Shown: positions 8,140-21,700 of the stretch, piece by piece
How positions within the stretch are numbered: position 1 is the stretch's first letter
How the letters are laid out: each line of letters begins with the position of its first letter
Assembly: GCA_016125275.1 (NCBI GenBank)
Contig: WGMB01000010.1
Coordinates: 62,001-126,000 of the forward strand
Source: Acidobacteriota bacterium
GTDB lineage: Bacteria > Acidobacteriota > Terriglobia > Bryobacterales > UBA6623
Length of the DNA stretch: 64,000 nucleotides
Reading direction: 5' to 3'
Made by a program: the position numbers and the translations under genes
The notes under the pieces: generated by a model
Database searches by the model: none
Told to the model about the DNA's origin: nothing
Seen by the model: the letters and a program-made list of their open reading frames with translations, nothing else

Positions 8140-9134
8140 TCGCGGCGGCTCGGCTGGTACGCCGCGACTTCGCCCGGCTGGGCGGCTTGCCAGCGAACAA
8201 CTTCGTCATCTTTGGCCTGATCCTGGCCAATCAGGGCGGCAACAACTGGTTCTTCTCCATCCTGATCGGCCTGGTTCTGCTGCTTGCGTTGAGCGTCGAC
8301 CCGCTCAGCAGCTTTCCTGCGGCTCGGCGAGCAAGCTGGCCGCTGACTCCGGCCGCGCGTCGAGTGGTGCGGCTCGGGGCCCTGGCCACGACGCCCACGG
8401 TCTGGATTCTGGTCGGGCTCTTCGTGTGGCGCGGAGCCGAGGCGGTGGTGCGCGAAGCCGTTGCGGCCGCCGCTGTCGGCGGTCTGCTGGTCGCGCTGGG
8501 CTCGTGGGCGCTACGCCGGGCGCCGCAACGGAATCCACTGGCGCTGCTGCCGGCGCCGCCGGGCTTGCTGGGTCCACTGTGGCTCAAGGATCTGCGTCAG
8601 ATGCTCCGAACCCTGGACGCCGGCTGCGCCATGGCGGTCAGCTTGGTCGGCTGTGCGGGCCGGTTCTGGGTCGGGCTCGATTGGGACGGGCGCATGACCA
8701 TGGCCGTGCTGGTCGTCATCGCGCTGAGCTCCTACGCCCAAAGGCTCTTTGGCCCGGACGCGGTGGCCGGGCTGGACCGTTACAGGATTGCGCCGATACG
8801 AGGCTGGCAGGCGCTGGGCTCCAAGGCGGCGGCTTTCGTCACCGTCGGAGTGGCGCTGACCCTGCCGCTCGACCCGCTCTCCGGACTGGCCTCCTCGTTG
8901 GCCGCGGTAGCCGTCGGCTTCCATCCCTCGACGAGTCGTTTTGCGCCGCTGCCGCCCTGGAGCTTGGCCGGGGCGGTGCTCTTGCCCCACAGCCTGACGC
9001 AAGGCGTTCTGCTGATCGGGGCCGCGGTCGTGGTCGCCCGGCAAACGCCGCTGGCGCTGGCGCCGATCGCGGCCGGCGCCGTCATCGCGGCATTCTGGTA
9101 TGGGAGGCGCTTCGAGCGCCGACTGCGACGCTAG
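8115..9134 (+). CDS. Polytopic membrane protein, probable ABC exporter permease
   Basis: A 339-residue membrane protein starting with GTG at 8115 inside the 3' end of the ATPase gene, which implies translational coupling. Several hydrophobic segments are visible, for example FSILIGLVLLLALSV, VWILVGLFVW, AAVGGLLVALGSWAL, MAVSLVGCAGRFWVG, TMAVLVVIALSSYAQRLFG and a C-terminal GAAVVVARQTPLALAPIAAG. No soluble domain or motif identifies the family, but the gene order (ATPase then membrane protein) and the RLFGPDAVAGLDRYRIAPI segment resemble ABC-2-type permeases. Function is inferred from context. Confidence 0.65.
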   Translation: MAGVAAVLVAAARLVRRDFARLGGLPANNFVIFGLILANQGGNNWFFSILIGLVLLLALSVDPLSSFPAARRASWPLTPAARRVVRLGALATTPTVWILVGLFVWRGAEAVVREAVAAAAVGGLLVALGSWALRRAPQRNPLALLPAPPGLLGPLWLKDLRQMLRTLDAGCAMAVSLVGCAGRFWVGLDWDGRMTMAVLVVIALSSYAQRLFGPDAVAGLDRYRIAPIRGWQALGSKAAAFVTVGVALTLPLDPLSGLASSLAAVAVGFHPSTSRFAPLPPWSLAGAVLLPHSLTQGVLLIGAAVVVARQTPLALAPIAAGAVIAAFWYGRRFERRLRR

Positions 9135-9137
9135 GGG

Positions 9138-10079
9138 CTACTGATCCAGCGCCACGAAGGTCTTGGAGATCCGGTCGTGCCAAGTCAGCCGGCCTTCATC
9201 GGCCGCCGCCCAGGCAAAGCCGATTCCTAAGGCCGCCGCGCTGAGTACCGTGCCGAACGCCCGCGCCCGGCGCTGCGCTTCGTCCGGCGGCTCGCCGTCG
9301 AAATTCAGCACCCGCAGGCCCAGCCAAGTCATGCCGGCGGTTCGGCCCAGAAAGCGCAGATAGAAGATCCAGTAGAAGGCCAGCAGCAGCACGAAGGTCA
9401 GGGCGATCAGCTTGATCCCGTCCTCGCCGGCCAGGATCTCTCCCTTGAAGGCCGCGCAGACGCTCACGAATGCGCCCAGCGCCGCCGCCACCACGGCCAG
9501 ATCCATCAGCCCCGCCACCAGCCGCAACGGAATCGGGGCCGCCCTCTCACGCGGGTCGCGCCGCGGCTCGGCCGGTTTGGCCGGCTCCAGCAGAGGCTCC
9601 CGTTGGTCCACGATCGGCGGCTTGATCGGGGCCGCGGGCCGCACCGAGCGGGCCTCGGTCTTCCAGGCGGTGGCCGCCGGCGGCGGCGGCAAGATCGAGC
9701 GCTCGGTCGGGGGCTCCCGCTTCGGAGCCGGCAGGTCGCTCTGCCGGGCTTCCCGAATGGGTGGCAGCTTGGCCTTGGGACGCGGCGGAGGGGGAGGAGC
9801 GGCGAGCTCGGTGGTCTCGTCGTCGTCAAAGAGCTCGCCCTGGCCGCCTTCCCGCCGTTCGCGGTAGCCCGCCAGCTTGCGGTTCAGCTCCTCGCGCCAC
9901 TCCGGCTGCTGGGCGGCCTTGGGCGGCAACGCCCGCGGCGGCTCCGGCAACGATTCGGCTTCCTCAGTTTCCCGCCGGATCAGGGTGCTGCGTAATCCGC
10001 CGAGCGGGCGGCCGCAGCGCTCGCAGCGCTCTTCTCCGGGGGGATTCCAGCGACCGCAATCCGCACAACGCTTCTCCAT
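9138..10079 (-). CDS. Zinc-ribbon RDD-family membrane protein
   Basis: A 313-residue protein. The first 25 residues form a zinc ribbon (C5-A-D-C8 and C19-E-R-C22). A long Pro/Arg/Glu-rich, probably disordered stretch of about 150 residues follows. The last 120 residues are an RDD domain: RLVAGLMDLAVVAAALGAF, ALTFVLLLAFYWIFYLRFLG, the conserved GRTAGMTWLGLRVLNFDG, and TWHDRISKTFVALD. RDD proteins are membrane proteins, some implicated in ion exchange; the role here is unknown. The start at 10079 is chosen because the zinc ribbon directly follows it; the frame also opens at 10202 without family sequence. It converges with the ABC exporter three bases away. Confidence 0.75.
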   Translation of the reverse strand: MEKRCADCGRWNPPGEERCERCGRPLGGLRSTLIRRETEEAESLPEPPRALPPKAAQQPEWREELNRKLAGYRERREGGQGELFDDDETTELAAPPPPPRPKAKLPPIREARQSDLPAPKREPPTERSILPPPPAATAWKTEARSVRPAAPIKPPIVDQREPLLEPAKPAEPRRDPRERAAPIPLRLVAGLMDLAVVAAALGAFVSVCAAFKGEILAGEDGIKLIALTFVLLLAFYWIFYLRFLGRTAGMTWLGLRVLNFDGEPPDEAQRRARAFGTVLSAAALGIGFAWAAADEGRLTWHDRISKTFVALDQ

Positions 10080-10235
10080 GGGAGAGTCGTGCTCATCCGG
10101 GTCCCGAGGCTGCGGCAATGCTGCCAATTCTCCCTGACGGCTGCGAGCCGCCGCGGAGGCGGCGCCGACTCCAGCGTTCGCCTTAGAGTCTATCGGAAAC
10201 ATAGTACTTGTTCAATGGTTTTCGTACAGCGCCCC

Positions 10236-10280
10236 AGGGTCAACGCGAAAGCGCTTCGACCTCAAGCTTTTGTTGACCCT
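10236..10280. promoter_or_regulatory. Long inverted repeat at the atpH promoter
   Basis: AGGGTCAAC (10236-10244) and GTTGACCCT (10272-10280) are perfect 9-base inverted repeats; inside them AAAGC (10248-10252) and GCTTT (10266-10270) are also inverted. The right arm contains the -35 TTGACC of the putative atpH promoter and the left arm contains its mirror image on the other strand, so it could be an operator or back-to-back -35 elements. This is the main structure in the 357-base gap between the RDD gene and atpH. Confidence 0.5.
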
Positions 10281-10302
10281 TTTTGATCGGCTGTGATAGC
10301 TT
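10273..10302 (+). promoter_or_regulatory. Putative promoter of atpHAG
   Basis: TTGACC (10273-10278), then a weak -10 (GATAGC at 10295-10300 or TAGCTT at 10297-10302). It would give a leader of about 130 bases before the atpH ATG. No other promoter-like sequence is obvious in the gap. Confidence 0.4.
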
Positions 10303-10436
10303 GAAACTTCACCGTTTACCTGCGCTTCAGCGCCCCTCCGCCCTCTCTCGATAACCGCCGGTTTGTGCGCTCGAAACTTCGGGCTCGCTGCCCGCGCGAG
10401 AAGGGCGGCAGGTCGGGCTGATGTCTGCAAAACACC

Positions 10437-10988
10437 ATGGCCCTCGCCATCGCCAATCGCTACGCCGCCGCGCTCGACGACGTTCTCGTCCGGACGGGCC
10501 AGCAGGCCTCCTCCGACGCCATCCTCAGCCAGTTGCGCGCTTTTGCGCGGTTGCTGCAGGAGTCCGGAGAGTTGCGCAACGTGCTGGCGTCGCCGGCGGT
10601 GTCGGCGGCGGACAAGCGGGGTGTGATCGATGCGCTGTGCGCCCGCCTGGGCGCGGCCAAGCCGGCGCGTAATCTGCTGCTGCTGTTGAGCGATCGGCGG
10701 CGCGCCGAGCTCGCCGGCGAGGTGGCGGAAGCCTTCAGCGCGCGCCTCGATGGACGGCGCGGCGTGGCCCGCGTGCGAGTGACCTCGGCGGCCCCGCTGA
10801 CCGAGCAGGAGCGCAGCCGCCTCCTCGAGACCTTCGCGGGCATCACCGGCAAGCAGACCGAAGCCGAATACACGGTCGATGAGAGCCTGCTCGGCGGCGC
10901 GGTCGTCCGAGTCGGCGGTCAGGTCTTCGACGGCTCGATCGCGGCGCAGTTGCGCGCCCTGTCCAGCTCGATGGCCGGCACAGCATAG
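10437..10988 (+). CDS. atpH: F1F0 ATP synthase delta subunit
   Basis: The 183-residue delta (OSCP-like) subunit links the F1 head to the peripheral stalk. MALAIANRYAAALDDVL is the family's N-terminal RYA-A-L helix, and the C-terminal VDESLLGGAVVRVGGQVFDGS is the canonical D-x-S-L-x-G-G-x-x-x-R-x-G-x-x-x-x-D-G-S block. The ATG at 10437 gives the normal length. First gene of the atpH-atpA-atpG block; atpA follows after 18 bases. The a, c and b subunits (atpB, atpE, atpF) are not upstream here, so F0 must be encoded elsewhere. Confidence 0.95.
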   Translation: MALAIANRYAAALDDVLVRTGQQASSDAILSQLRAFARLLQESGELRNVLASPAVSAADKRGVIDALCARLGAAKPARNLLLLLSDRRRAELAGEVAEAFSARLDGRRGVARVRVTSAAPLTEQERSRLLETFAGITGKQTEAEYTVDESLLGGAVVRVGGQVFDGSIAAQLRALSSSMAGTA

Positions 10989-12545
<1,557 letters not shown>

Positions 12546-12569
12546 GCGCGGGGCTCCGCAGACGAACCG

Positions 12570-13419
<850 letters not shown>

Positions 13420-13445
<26 letters not shown>

Positions 13446-14007
13446 GGGGCGCGGCCGCTTGCGGCGGGCGTTCCCCTTGCGCTGAGCCGTCGCCTCGCGC
13501 CAAGTCGGCGGCCAAGGGTGCGGCTGCCGCCACAACAACGGCGGCCAGGCCTGCCAGAAGCCAGCTTTCCAGACCGTCCGCGGGCTGCCGGGCCCATCCC
13601 GCGCCAAGGAAGAGCGCCGCAAGCAGGAGCAATAGCAGCGAGAAAACGCGGTGGAAGACCGCCATTCTCGATTCCGTCCAGCTCTCCGCGCTCTCTTCGA
13701 GCACGCGGCCTTCGTCGGAATCGGTGCAGTCGGGCTTGCGCCGACAGTAGTTGCAGCGCCCGGCGTCGGCCTGGTAGATCTTCAGGCGGCGTTTCTCGTC
13801 GATCTCCCGGAGCCACAGGTAGCCGCCTTGTGAGCACTTCCAAGCCCGCGCCTGGGGCTCAAAGCGAAAACCGGCCGTCCGCGAGCGTCGTACGCCGCGG
13901 TGGGTCAGGCGGCCGTAGATCTCCACCCCCAGGGCGATCAGCGTCAACGACGCGGCATACGCCGCGATCATGGCGATCTCCGGGTCGATGCCGGCCCGGA
14001 AGATCAT
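13420..14007 (-). CDS. Membrane protein with transposase-like Cys cluster, norB partner
   Basis: A 195-residue protein I do not recognise as a named family. It has a hydrophobic helix at about 11-30, a central soluble region (45-115) with C58, C85, C88 and C94 arranged as W-K-C-S-Q-G-G then C-N-Y-C-x5-C-T, two more hydrophobic helices (119-136, 149-168) and a Pro/Ala-rich tail. The Cys region, from FRFEPQARAWKCSQGGYLW to CRRKPDCTDSDEGR, resembles the zinc-ribbon-like segment of IS1182-type transposases (Y-x-C-P-x-G ... C-x2-C-x5-C-T ... G-R). The ATG at 14007 overlaps the norB stop (ATGA), so the two are translationally coupled. Its 3' end overlaps atpG antisense by 26 bases. A role in NO reductase assembly or metal/redox sensing is only a guess. 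Confidence 0.7.
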
Positions 14008-16325
14008 CGCCGGCTCCCAACCGGGTCCTCGGCAGGCTCCCGAAGCTCGGTGAAGAGGACGTCTTCGGGCTCTTCGCGGCTCGTCGGCGGCCGCCCGTAC
14101 CGTAGCCCCTGCCAAGCCATGTACAGCAGCGGCGGCGCTCCCAGAATGAAGAGGATGTCGCCGGGCAGGCGCATCCATTCAAAGAAGGCGTTGGTCTCGC
14201 TGGTCAGGAAATCGAGCGACCGCGCTTCGAAATAGCCTTCGCTGACGGAGTGGTAGAGCTGTAGCATACCGATCGGAAGCAGGGTGGCGAACGCCATCCA
14301 GGCCAGCCCGATGTTCAGGGCCCAAAAGCTGAAGCGCGCGGCGCCGTCTCGCCAGCGCAGGCGGAAGGTCAGGTAGTGCAGGCAGAAGAGTCCGAGCCCG
14401 ATCGCGAGCATGCCGTATACCCCCATGAAGGCGGTGTGGCCGTGATTGGAGGTCAACGCAGTGCCGATCTCGTAGTACGACACGATCGGCAGGTTGATCA
14501 AGAAGCCGAACACCCCCGCGCCCAGAAAGTTCCAAAAGCCGACCGCTGCCAGAAACATGACCGCCCAGCGGTGCGGGAAGCTTCCCGACAGCCCCCCCGT
14601 TTGAACGTCTCCGAGCTGGAGAAAACTCCAGGCCTCCAGGGTCAGGAAGGTCAGGGGCACGACCTCCAACGCCGAGAAGGTCGCCCCGAGGGCCATGTGC
14701 TCCACCGGCGCTCCGCTGAAGTACATGTGGTGCATGGTGCCGATCACGCCCCCGGCCGAATACAGGATGAAATCGAGATAGATCAGCCGCAGAGCGATCT
14801 TCTCGTGCACCACACCCAGCAGCACGAAGATGTAGGCCACCATGACGGTGGTGAACAGTTCCAGGAAGTCTTCCACCCAGAGGTGCACGACCCACCAGCG
14901 CCAGAAGTCGGCGGAGGCGAAGGTGTCGGTCGAGCGGGCCAGCAGTCCGACCGCGTAGAAGGCTGGGATGGCCAGCGCGGCGAACAGGAACAGCCAGGGC
15001 ATGTTGCCCTTGTGCTCCCGGGCGAGGCGCTGTCGCATCACGCGGGCCAGCAGGTAAACCCAGAAGAGTAGCCCGATGGAGAGCAGCGTTTGCCAGAACC
15101 GCCCCAGGTCCAGGTATTCGAAGCCCTGGTCGCCGAACCATTCCCAACTGTCTCCCATCCAGCCGAAGATCCCGGCGTACTCCCCAGCCAAGCTTCCGAA
15201 AACGACCAGCGCGACGGCGCCAAGCAGCGCGTAGGCGAGCCAATGCTGGCCGCGCGGCTCGCGGCCGGCAATCATCGGCGCCAGGAAGATGCCCGCCGCC
15301 AGGAAGCACGCCGCCACCCAGAAGATCGCAAGCTGGACGTGCCAGGTGCGCGCTACGTTGTACGGCAGAAACTGAGCGAGGTCGATCCCGAAGAATCCGC
15401 TGATCTCCGCGCGGTAGTGCTGCACCGAGCCGCCCAGCAACGCCTGCAGCAAGAAGAGAAGGAATGCGACCGCAAAGAACCAAGCAGTCGCGCGCTGCGC
15501 CGGGGTGATCGGCACCGACTCCGGCTCGATGAACGAGAGCCTGCGTCGGTCTCGGCCGTGCCAACCCAGGAAGTTCCAGCGGCCGAAAACCGCCAGCAGG
15601 ACCCCGATTCCTCCCAGAAGCGTGATGAGAGAAACGACGCTCCATACCATCACGTCGGCGCTGGGCTGGTTCCCGACGCGCGGCTCCGGAGGCCAGTTGT
15701 TGGTGTAGGTGTAAGCCTTACCCGGTCGCAGGGCGGAGGCCGCCCAAGCCGTCCAACTGAAGTAGGCGGTCAGCCGCCGAAGCTCTGCGGCGTCGGTGAT
15801 GGCGCTGGGACGCAGACCGGAGGCCGTCGTCGGATCGGAGAAGAACTCCCGGTAGTGCGCCACGAGCGCCTCGAACGCGGCAGCTTGGTTGGCGGTGAAG
15901 ACGAGCGTGCCCGAAGCCGGGTCGTAGCGGTTGGTCTTGAATTCCTCGGTTGTTCGCTGGACAGGCGCATTGTCGCCGGCGCGTTCATGCGCGGCGATGA
16001 CCGACAACGCAGCTCTGCGCAAGTAGTCCGCCGTGTAATCCGGTCCCAAGTAGCCGCCATGGCCGAAGATCGATCCATACTGCATGAGACCGTTCTTCAG
16101 AAAGACTTGCTGCCCGACTCGGATGTCATCGCCGGTGAAGAGCTCGCGCCCGGTCTCATCGACTACGTGAGCTGGTATCGGCGGCTCCGCTTGATAGGTG
16201 CGGTAGGCCAACAGGCCGAGGACGAAGAAACCGAACAGAAACACCAACAGAACGGCTTGGATCCAGCCTTTGCCGATCAACAGGGGTCGCTGCGAGCCAT
16301 CTACGGGGAGCTCGGGTGCGTTCAT
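14004..16325 (-). CDS. norB: Quinol-dependent nitric oxide reductase (qNOR)
   Basis: A 773-residue single-subunit NO reductase (NorZ type): reduces two NO to N2O with electrons from quinol. After an N-terminal helix (AVLLVFLFGFFVLGLLAY) comes the heme-free cytochrome c-like periplasmic domain (FTGDDIRVGQQVFLKNGLMQ, YGSIFGHGGYLGPDYTADY), then about twelve membrane helices of the heme-copper oxidase fold. Likely heme and iron ligands are in NVARTWHVQLAIFW, VVHLWVEDFLELFTTVM, GTMHHMYFSG and SNHGHTAFMGVYG, with a conserved Glu in the second block. The start at 16325 is preceded by GGAGG. It sits between the two atp blocks, transcribed the opposite way, with its membrane-protein partner overlapping its stop. 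Likely role: NO detoxification or denitrification. Confidence 0.93.
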   Translation of the reverse strand: MNAPELPVDGSQRPLLIGKGWIQAVLLVFLFGFFVLGLLAYRTYQAEPPIPAHVVDETGRELFTGDDIRVGQQVFLKNGLMQYGSIFGHGGYLGPDYTADYLRRAALSVIAAHERAGDNAPVQRTTEEFKTNRYDPASGTLVFTANQAAAFEALVAHYREFFSDPTTASGLRPSAITDAAELRRLTAYFSWTAWAASALRPGKAYTYTNNWPPEPRVGNQPSADVMVWSVVSLITLLGGIGVLLAVFGRWNFLGWHGRDRRRLSFIEPESVPITPAQRATAWFFAVAFLLFLLQALLGGSVQHYRAEISGFFGIDLAQFLPYNVARTWHVQLAIFWVAACFLAAGIFLAPMIAGREPRGQHWLAYALLGAVALVVFGSLAGEYAGIFGWMGDSWEWFGDQGFEYLDLGRFWQTLLSIGLLFWVYLLARVMRQRLAREHKGNMPWLFLFAALAIPAFYAVGLLARSTDTFASADFWRWWVVHLWVEDFLELFTTVMVAYIFVLLGVVHEKIALRLIYLDFILYSAGGVIGTMHHMYFSGAPVEHMALGATFSALEVVPLTFLTLEAWSFLQLGDVQTGGLSGSFPHRWAVMFLAAVGFWNFLGAGVFGFLINLPIVSYYEIGTALTSNHGHTAFMGVYGMLAIGLGLFCLHYLTFRLRWRDGAARFSFWALNIGLAWMAFATLLPIGMLQLYHSVSEGYFEARSLDFLTSETNAFFEWMRLPGDILFILGAPPLLYMAWQGLRYGRPPTSREEPEDVLFTELREPAEDPVGSRR

Positions 16326-16450
16326 GGGGCCTCCAGTGCCTGCAGCCCCTGGGACGCGTGATTCCTCAACTTTCGAGGTGAGCTGCGCCTACCGGGGGCG
16401 TTTTGATCTCCCCGACACGCCGGCAGGGAGCCTCTTCGTCGATGCTTTTT

Positions 16451-16468
16451 CGCTTTGGGATCAAAGCG
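16451..16468. promoter_or_regulatory. Perfect palindrome between norB and atpD
   Basis: CGCTTTGGGATCAAAGCG: two perfect 7-base arms with a GGAT centre. It lies 126 bases before the norB start and 16 bases upstream of the atpD -35. The half-site-N4-half-site geometry is that of CRP/FNR-family operators, although the sequence is not the FNR TTGAT/ATCAA consensus. Confidence 0.5.
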
Positions 16469-16483
16469 TTGCTTCGGATTCGA

Positions 16484-16511
16484 TTGACAGTGCCTTCGCT
16501 GGAAAGATACT
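16484..16511 (+). promoter_or_regulatory. Putative sigma-70 promoter of atpDC
   Basis: TTGACA (16484-16489), 16-base spacer, GATACT (16506-16511). The best match to a housekeeping promoter in the window; leaves a leader of about 95 bases before atpD. Confidence 0.6.
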
Positions 16512-16545
16512 TTGAAGGTTCGTCCGTTTTCCGTCAACCCTTTAA

Positions 16546-18051
<1,506 letters not shown>

Positions 18052-18054
18052 GCC

Positions 18055-18465
18055 ATGGCCGACCGCCTCCGGTTGCTCGTGGCCGCCCCGGACCGCCAAC
18101 TCGTCGACGGCGACGTTGATGAGGTGCAGGTTCCCGCCGCCGACGGCTACATGGGTGTGCTGCCGGGACACGCGCCGCTGCTGACGGCTTTGGGCTCAGG
18201 CGTGCTGAGCTTCCGCAACGAGCGCGGTTACCACTACATCGCCATGGAAGACGGCGTGATGGAAGTCCTCCCGGACCGCGTGCGGGTGCTGGTGGGGCAC
18301 GCCAATTGGGCCAACGAGGTGGACGTGGAGCACGCCCGCGTCGAGCTCCAACGGGCCACCCAGGTGCTGGAAGGGACGATCGAGAACGACATCGAGCACG
18401 CGCAGGCCGCCGTGGCGCGCGCCCGCGCCCAACTCGAAGCCTGGGATCGCGCCGCCAAGAAGTAA
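18055..18465 (+). CDS. atpC: F1F0 ATP synthase epsilon subunit
   Basis: 136-residue epsilon subunit of the rotor. The N-terminal beta sandwich shows VPAADGYMGVLPGHAPLLTA and the C-terminal 45 residues form the helical hairpin (VEHARVELQRATQVLEG, then AQAAVARARAQLEAWDRA) that inhibits ATP hydrolysis in many bacteria. Begins three bases after atpD and ends just before a strong terminator. Confidence 0.95.
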   Translation: MADRLRLLVAAPDRQLVDGDVDEVQVPAADGYMGVLPGHAPLLTALGSGVLSFRNERGYHYIAMEDGVMEVLPDRVRVLVGHANWANEVDVEHARVELQRATQVLEGTIENDIEHAQAAVARARAQLEAWDRAAKK

Positions 18466-18494
18466 GCGCCGAGCGAATAGTCCAGCCCGATTTC

Positions 18495-18540
18495 ACGGCC
18501 CGCCAGGATGCGACATCCGGCGGGCCGTTTCCTCTTTTTC
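18495..18540 (+). terminator. Strong intrinsic terminator of atpDC
   Basis: ACGGCCCGCC (18495-18504) pairs perfectly with GGCGGGCCGT (18519-18528); inside, GGATG/CATCC extends the stem, with a CGA loop. A tract TTCCTCTTTTTC follows. Confidence 0.9.
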
Positions 18541-18682
18541 AGGTCATTTTCTACCCGGACGCCCCGGATTGAGCGATATCGTTCGCCCTTCCGCCCGCTG
18601 GGCCTGCCTTGCGCCGATATCGCTATCCAGAATCTTCGTCGTCCATCTCACATCGTGGATGCGTGTTCCAAGAAAATATCGG

Positions 18683-18712
18683 TTGTTTTTCCGCACACAG
18701 TTGGAATATGCT
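18683..18712 (+). promoter_or_regulatory. Possible promoter of the large TonB receptor gene
   Basis: TTGTTT (18683-18688) and TATGCT (18707-18712) with an 18-base spacer. Weak -35; offered because it is the most AT-rich part of the 318-base gap after atpC. Confidence 0.3.
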
Positions 18713-18747
18713 TCACCTGCGGTTCGGAGAACCGGGGAATAGGGGCC

Positions 18748-18778
18748 CCTCCGTCCGCCACGAAAGCGGAGGTTTTTT
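18748..18778 (+). promoter_or_regulatory. Leader hairpin masking the Shine-Dalgarno of the TonB receptor
   Basis: CCTCCG (18748-18753) can pair with CGGAGG (18767-18772); a competing stem TCCGC (18754-18758) / GCGGA (18766-18770) is also possible. Both include the GGAGG ribosome site, and a run of six T follows at 18773-18778. The structure could act as an attenuator or control ribosome access. Confidence 0.4.
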
Positions 18779-18783
18779 CAGAC

Positions 18784-21700
18784 ATGAAACGGCTGTTAGT
18801 TGCGGGGGCCCTGCTGCTCCTGTTGGCCGCGGGCTTGTTGGGTCAAGCCGATCGCGGCGTCATCAGCGGCTCCGTCACCGACGGGACGGGCGCCGTCATT
18901 CCGGGCGCTACCATACGCGCAATTCGCACCGAAACCAATACAACGGCACAGACTTCCACCACGGAGTCCGGGGATTTCACGATTCCTTCGCTGCAGGCAG
19001 GGACCTACCGGGTGGAAGTAGAGGCCGAAGGCTTCAAGCAGTTCGTCGTTACTGACATCAAGCTCGTCGCCGGCGGCTCGGCTCGCGTCACCGCGCTTCT
19101 CGAGATCGGTTCGCTGTCGGAGTCGGTCGAGGTCATCAGCTCGGCCGTCCAGCTCGACACGACCAGCGCCAAAGTCATCTCTTCGGTCTCCACCAAGATG
19201 ATCGACGAGCTGCCCTTGGTGGTCGGCGGCCGCATGCGCAGCCCTTTTGACCTGGCGCTGGTGACGCCGGAGGCGAACCAGTACAACGGCGGCGATCAGG
19301 ATCGCGATTTTCAGATCGGCGGCTCGGTCGGCGGCACCTACGGCGCCACCATGGACGGCGTCTCCATCCTCACTGGCCGTTTCAACTCCGTGGAGTGGGC
19401 CAGCGTGAACACGCCCTCGGTGGACGCCATCCAGGAGTTCACGGTCGAATCCAACGGCTTCAAAGCCGAGTACGGCCGGGCCTCCGGCGGCATCATGACC
19501 TTCACGACCAAGTCGGGCACCAATGAGCTGCACGGAACGGCCTACGAGTTCCTGCGCAATAGCGCGCTGGATTCCCGCCGCTTCTTCGAGGCCCAGAAGG
19601 CGACGCTCAAGCAGCACGACTTCGGCTGGAGCCTCGGCGGGCCGGTCTACATCCCGAAGGTCTATGACGGCCGCAACAAGACGTTCTTTTTTGCCGCCCA
19701 GGAGTGGTTTCGCGACCGCGTCGGCGCCGCCAGCCAGCGCTTCAGCGTGCCCACGCCGGAGATGTACAACGGCGACTTCACGCAGTGGGTCGACCAGAAC
19801 GACGTGCTGATCCCGATCTACGATCCATCCACCACCCGGCGTAGCGCCGACGGCTCCGGCTTCGTCCGCGACCCCTTTGTGGGCAACGTCATCCCACAGT
19901 CCCGGTTCTCGAGCGTCGCCAGCGGCATCAAGGAGCAGGCCCAGCCCGTGCTGGCGCCCAACAACGCCGGCCCCGTGGGCACCAGCGCCTACGTCCGCAA
20001 CAACTACATCAACAATGTCGGCACGGCGCTCAATCCTTGGAACAAGATCTCCATCAAGGTCGATCACCACTTCACCGACAACTTCCGCGTCAACTACCTC
20101 TACAACTGGGGCTTGCACGACGGTCCCTCGCCCGGCCCGGACGGCTTTCCGGGCTTGCCCGCGCCGCTCAACGGCAACCGCCGCGGACGGCAGCGCAGCC
20201 CGCTGCAACGCTTCGGGGCGACCTGGGTCGTCACGCCCACCATCGTCAACTCGTTCTACGGCGGCTTGCAGAAGTGGAAGGAGCGCAATGCTTCCGAGAA
20301 CGTGGGCGGCGACTGGAAGGCCAAGGGCGTCTGCATTCCCAACGCCTTTGACTGCAACGAGAACTTCCCGATCATCACCTTCGACGACTTCGAGAACTGG
20401 GGCGCGTCGGCCGGCGACGGGTCCGAGAACCCCGTCTGGTCGTTCGGCGACGACATCACCATCACGCGCGGCAAGCACACCTTCAAGGCGGGCTACCTCT
20501 ACGAGCTGATGCACTACAACGGCTTTGGCCGCCAGTCTCTGATGGGCCAGGCCGACTTCCGGCGCCTGAGCACTTCGATCCCGGGCAACAACAACTTGGC
20601 CGTCGGCGGCGGCAGCTCGTTCGCATCGTTCCTGTTGGGCGAGGCGTGGGGCGGCGGCACCGAGAACGACCGCTTCGTCGGACAGCAATGGCGCAGCCAC
20701 GGGATGTACGTCCAAGACGACTTCAAGGTCAATCGCAAGCTGACCCTCAACTTCGGCGTCCGCTACGAGTTCACCCTTCCCCCGATCGAGGTCAAGGACC
20801 GCTGGAGCGACTGGACGCCGGACCGGCCCAATCCCGGCGCGACGCGGCCGGACGGCACGCCGCTGCTCGGCGCGCTGCGCTTCGCGGGCTTTTTGCCCGG
20901 CGAGGAGGGCAAGCGAGCGCTGGTAAACGGTTCCTACGGCGGCGTCGCCCCGCGCTTCGGCATGGCCTATCAGCTCGATCCGAAGACCGTGGTTCGTGTG
21001 GGCGCGGGTGTCTCCAACGGCGTGGTCAAGACCGTCACCGGCTCCACCCACTTCGAGGGCGCCATCATCATCTTCCGGCCGGCCACGACCGACAACGGCG
21101 TGACGCCCGCCTTCAACCTCGACCAGGGTATTCCGGACTACCCCGTGCCGCCCTTCATCGACCCGGCCTTCTCCAACGGCAACAACACCGCTTTCTGGGA
21201 CAACGAAGCCGTCCGGCTTCCGGAGACCTACCAGTGGACCCTCTCCATCCAGCGTCAGCTCGGCCAGAGCTGGGTGTTCGAAACGTCCTACAACGCCACC
21301 GTCGGCGCGCAGCTCGTCGCCGGGCTCAAGAACATCAACCAGGTCCCCTGGCAGATGGTGGACCAGTTGGGCAACAGCCTGCTCGGCGCCCGGCTCGACT
21401 CCGCGCAGGCGCGGGCCGCGGGCATCCAGGTTCCGTACCAGGAGATCTTCGATGACTTCGGCCCCAACGTGAGCGTTTCGCAGGCGCTGCGACCCTATCC
21501 GCAGGTCCGGGACATCCAGACCTTCCAGGGCCACGGCGACAAGAGCGGCCACTCGAGCTATCACTCCTGGATCGCGAAGATCAACAAGCAGTTCGGCAAC
21601 GGCGTGTCGGTCCAGAGCTCCTACGTGCTCTCGAAGCTCATCAGCGACGTGGACTCCTACGGCGAGGCCACCACGGCCCAGGACCAGTACAACCGCAGCC

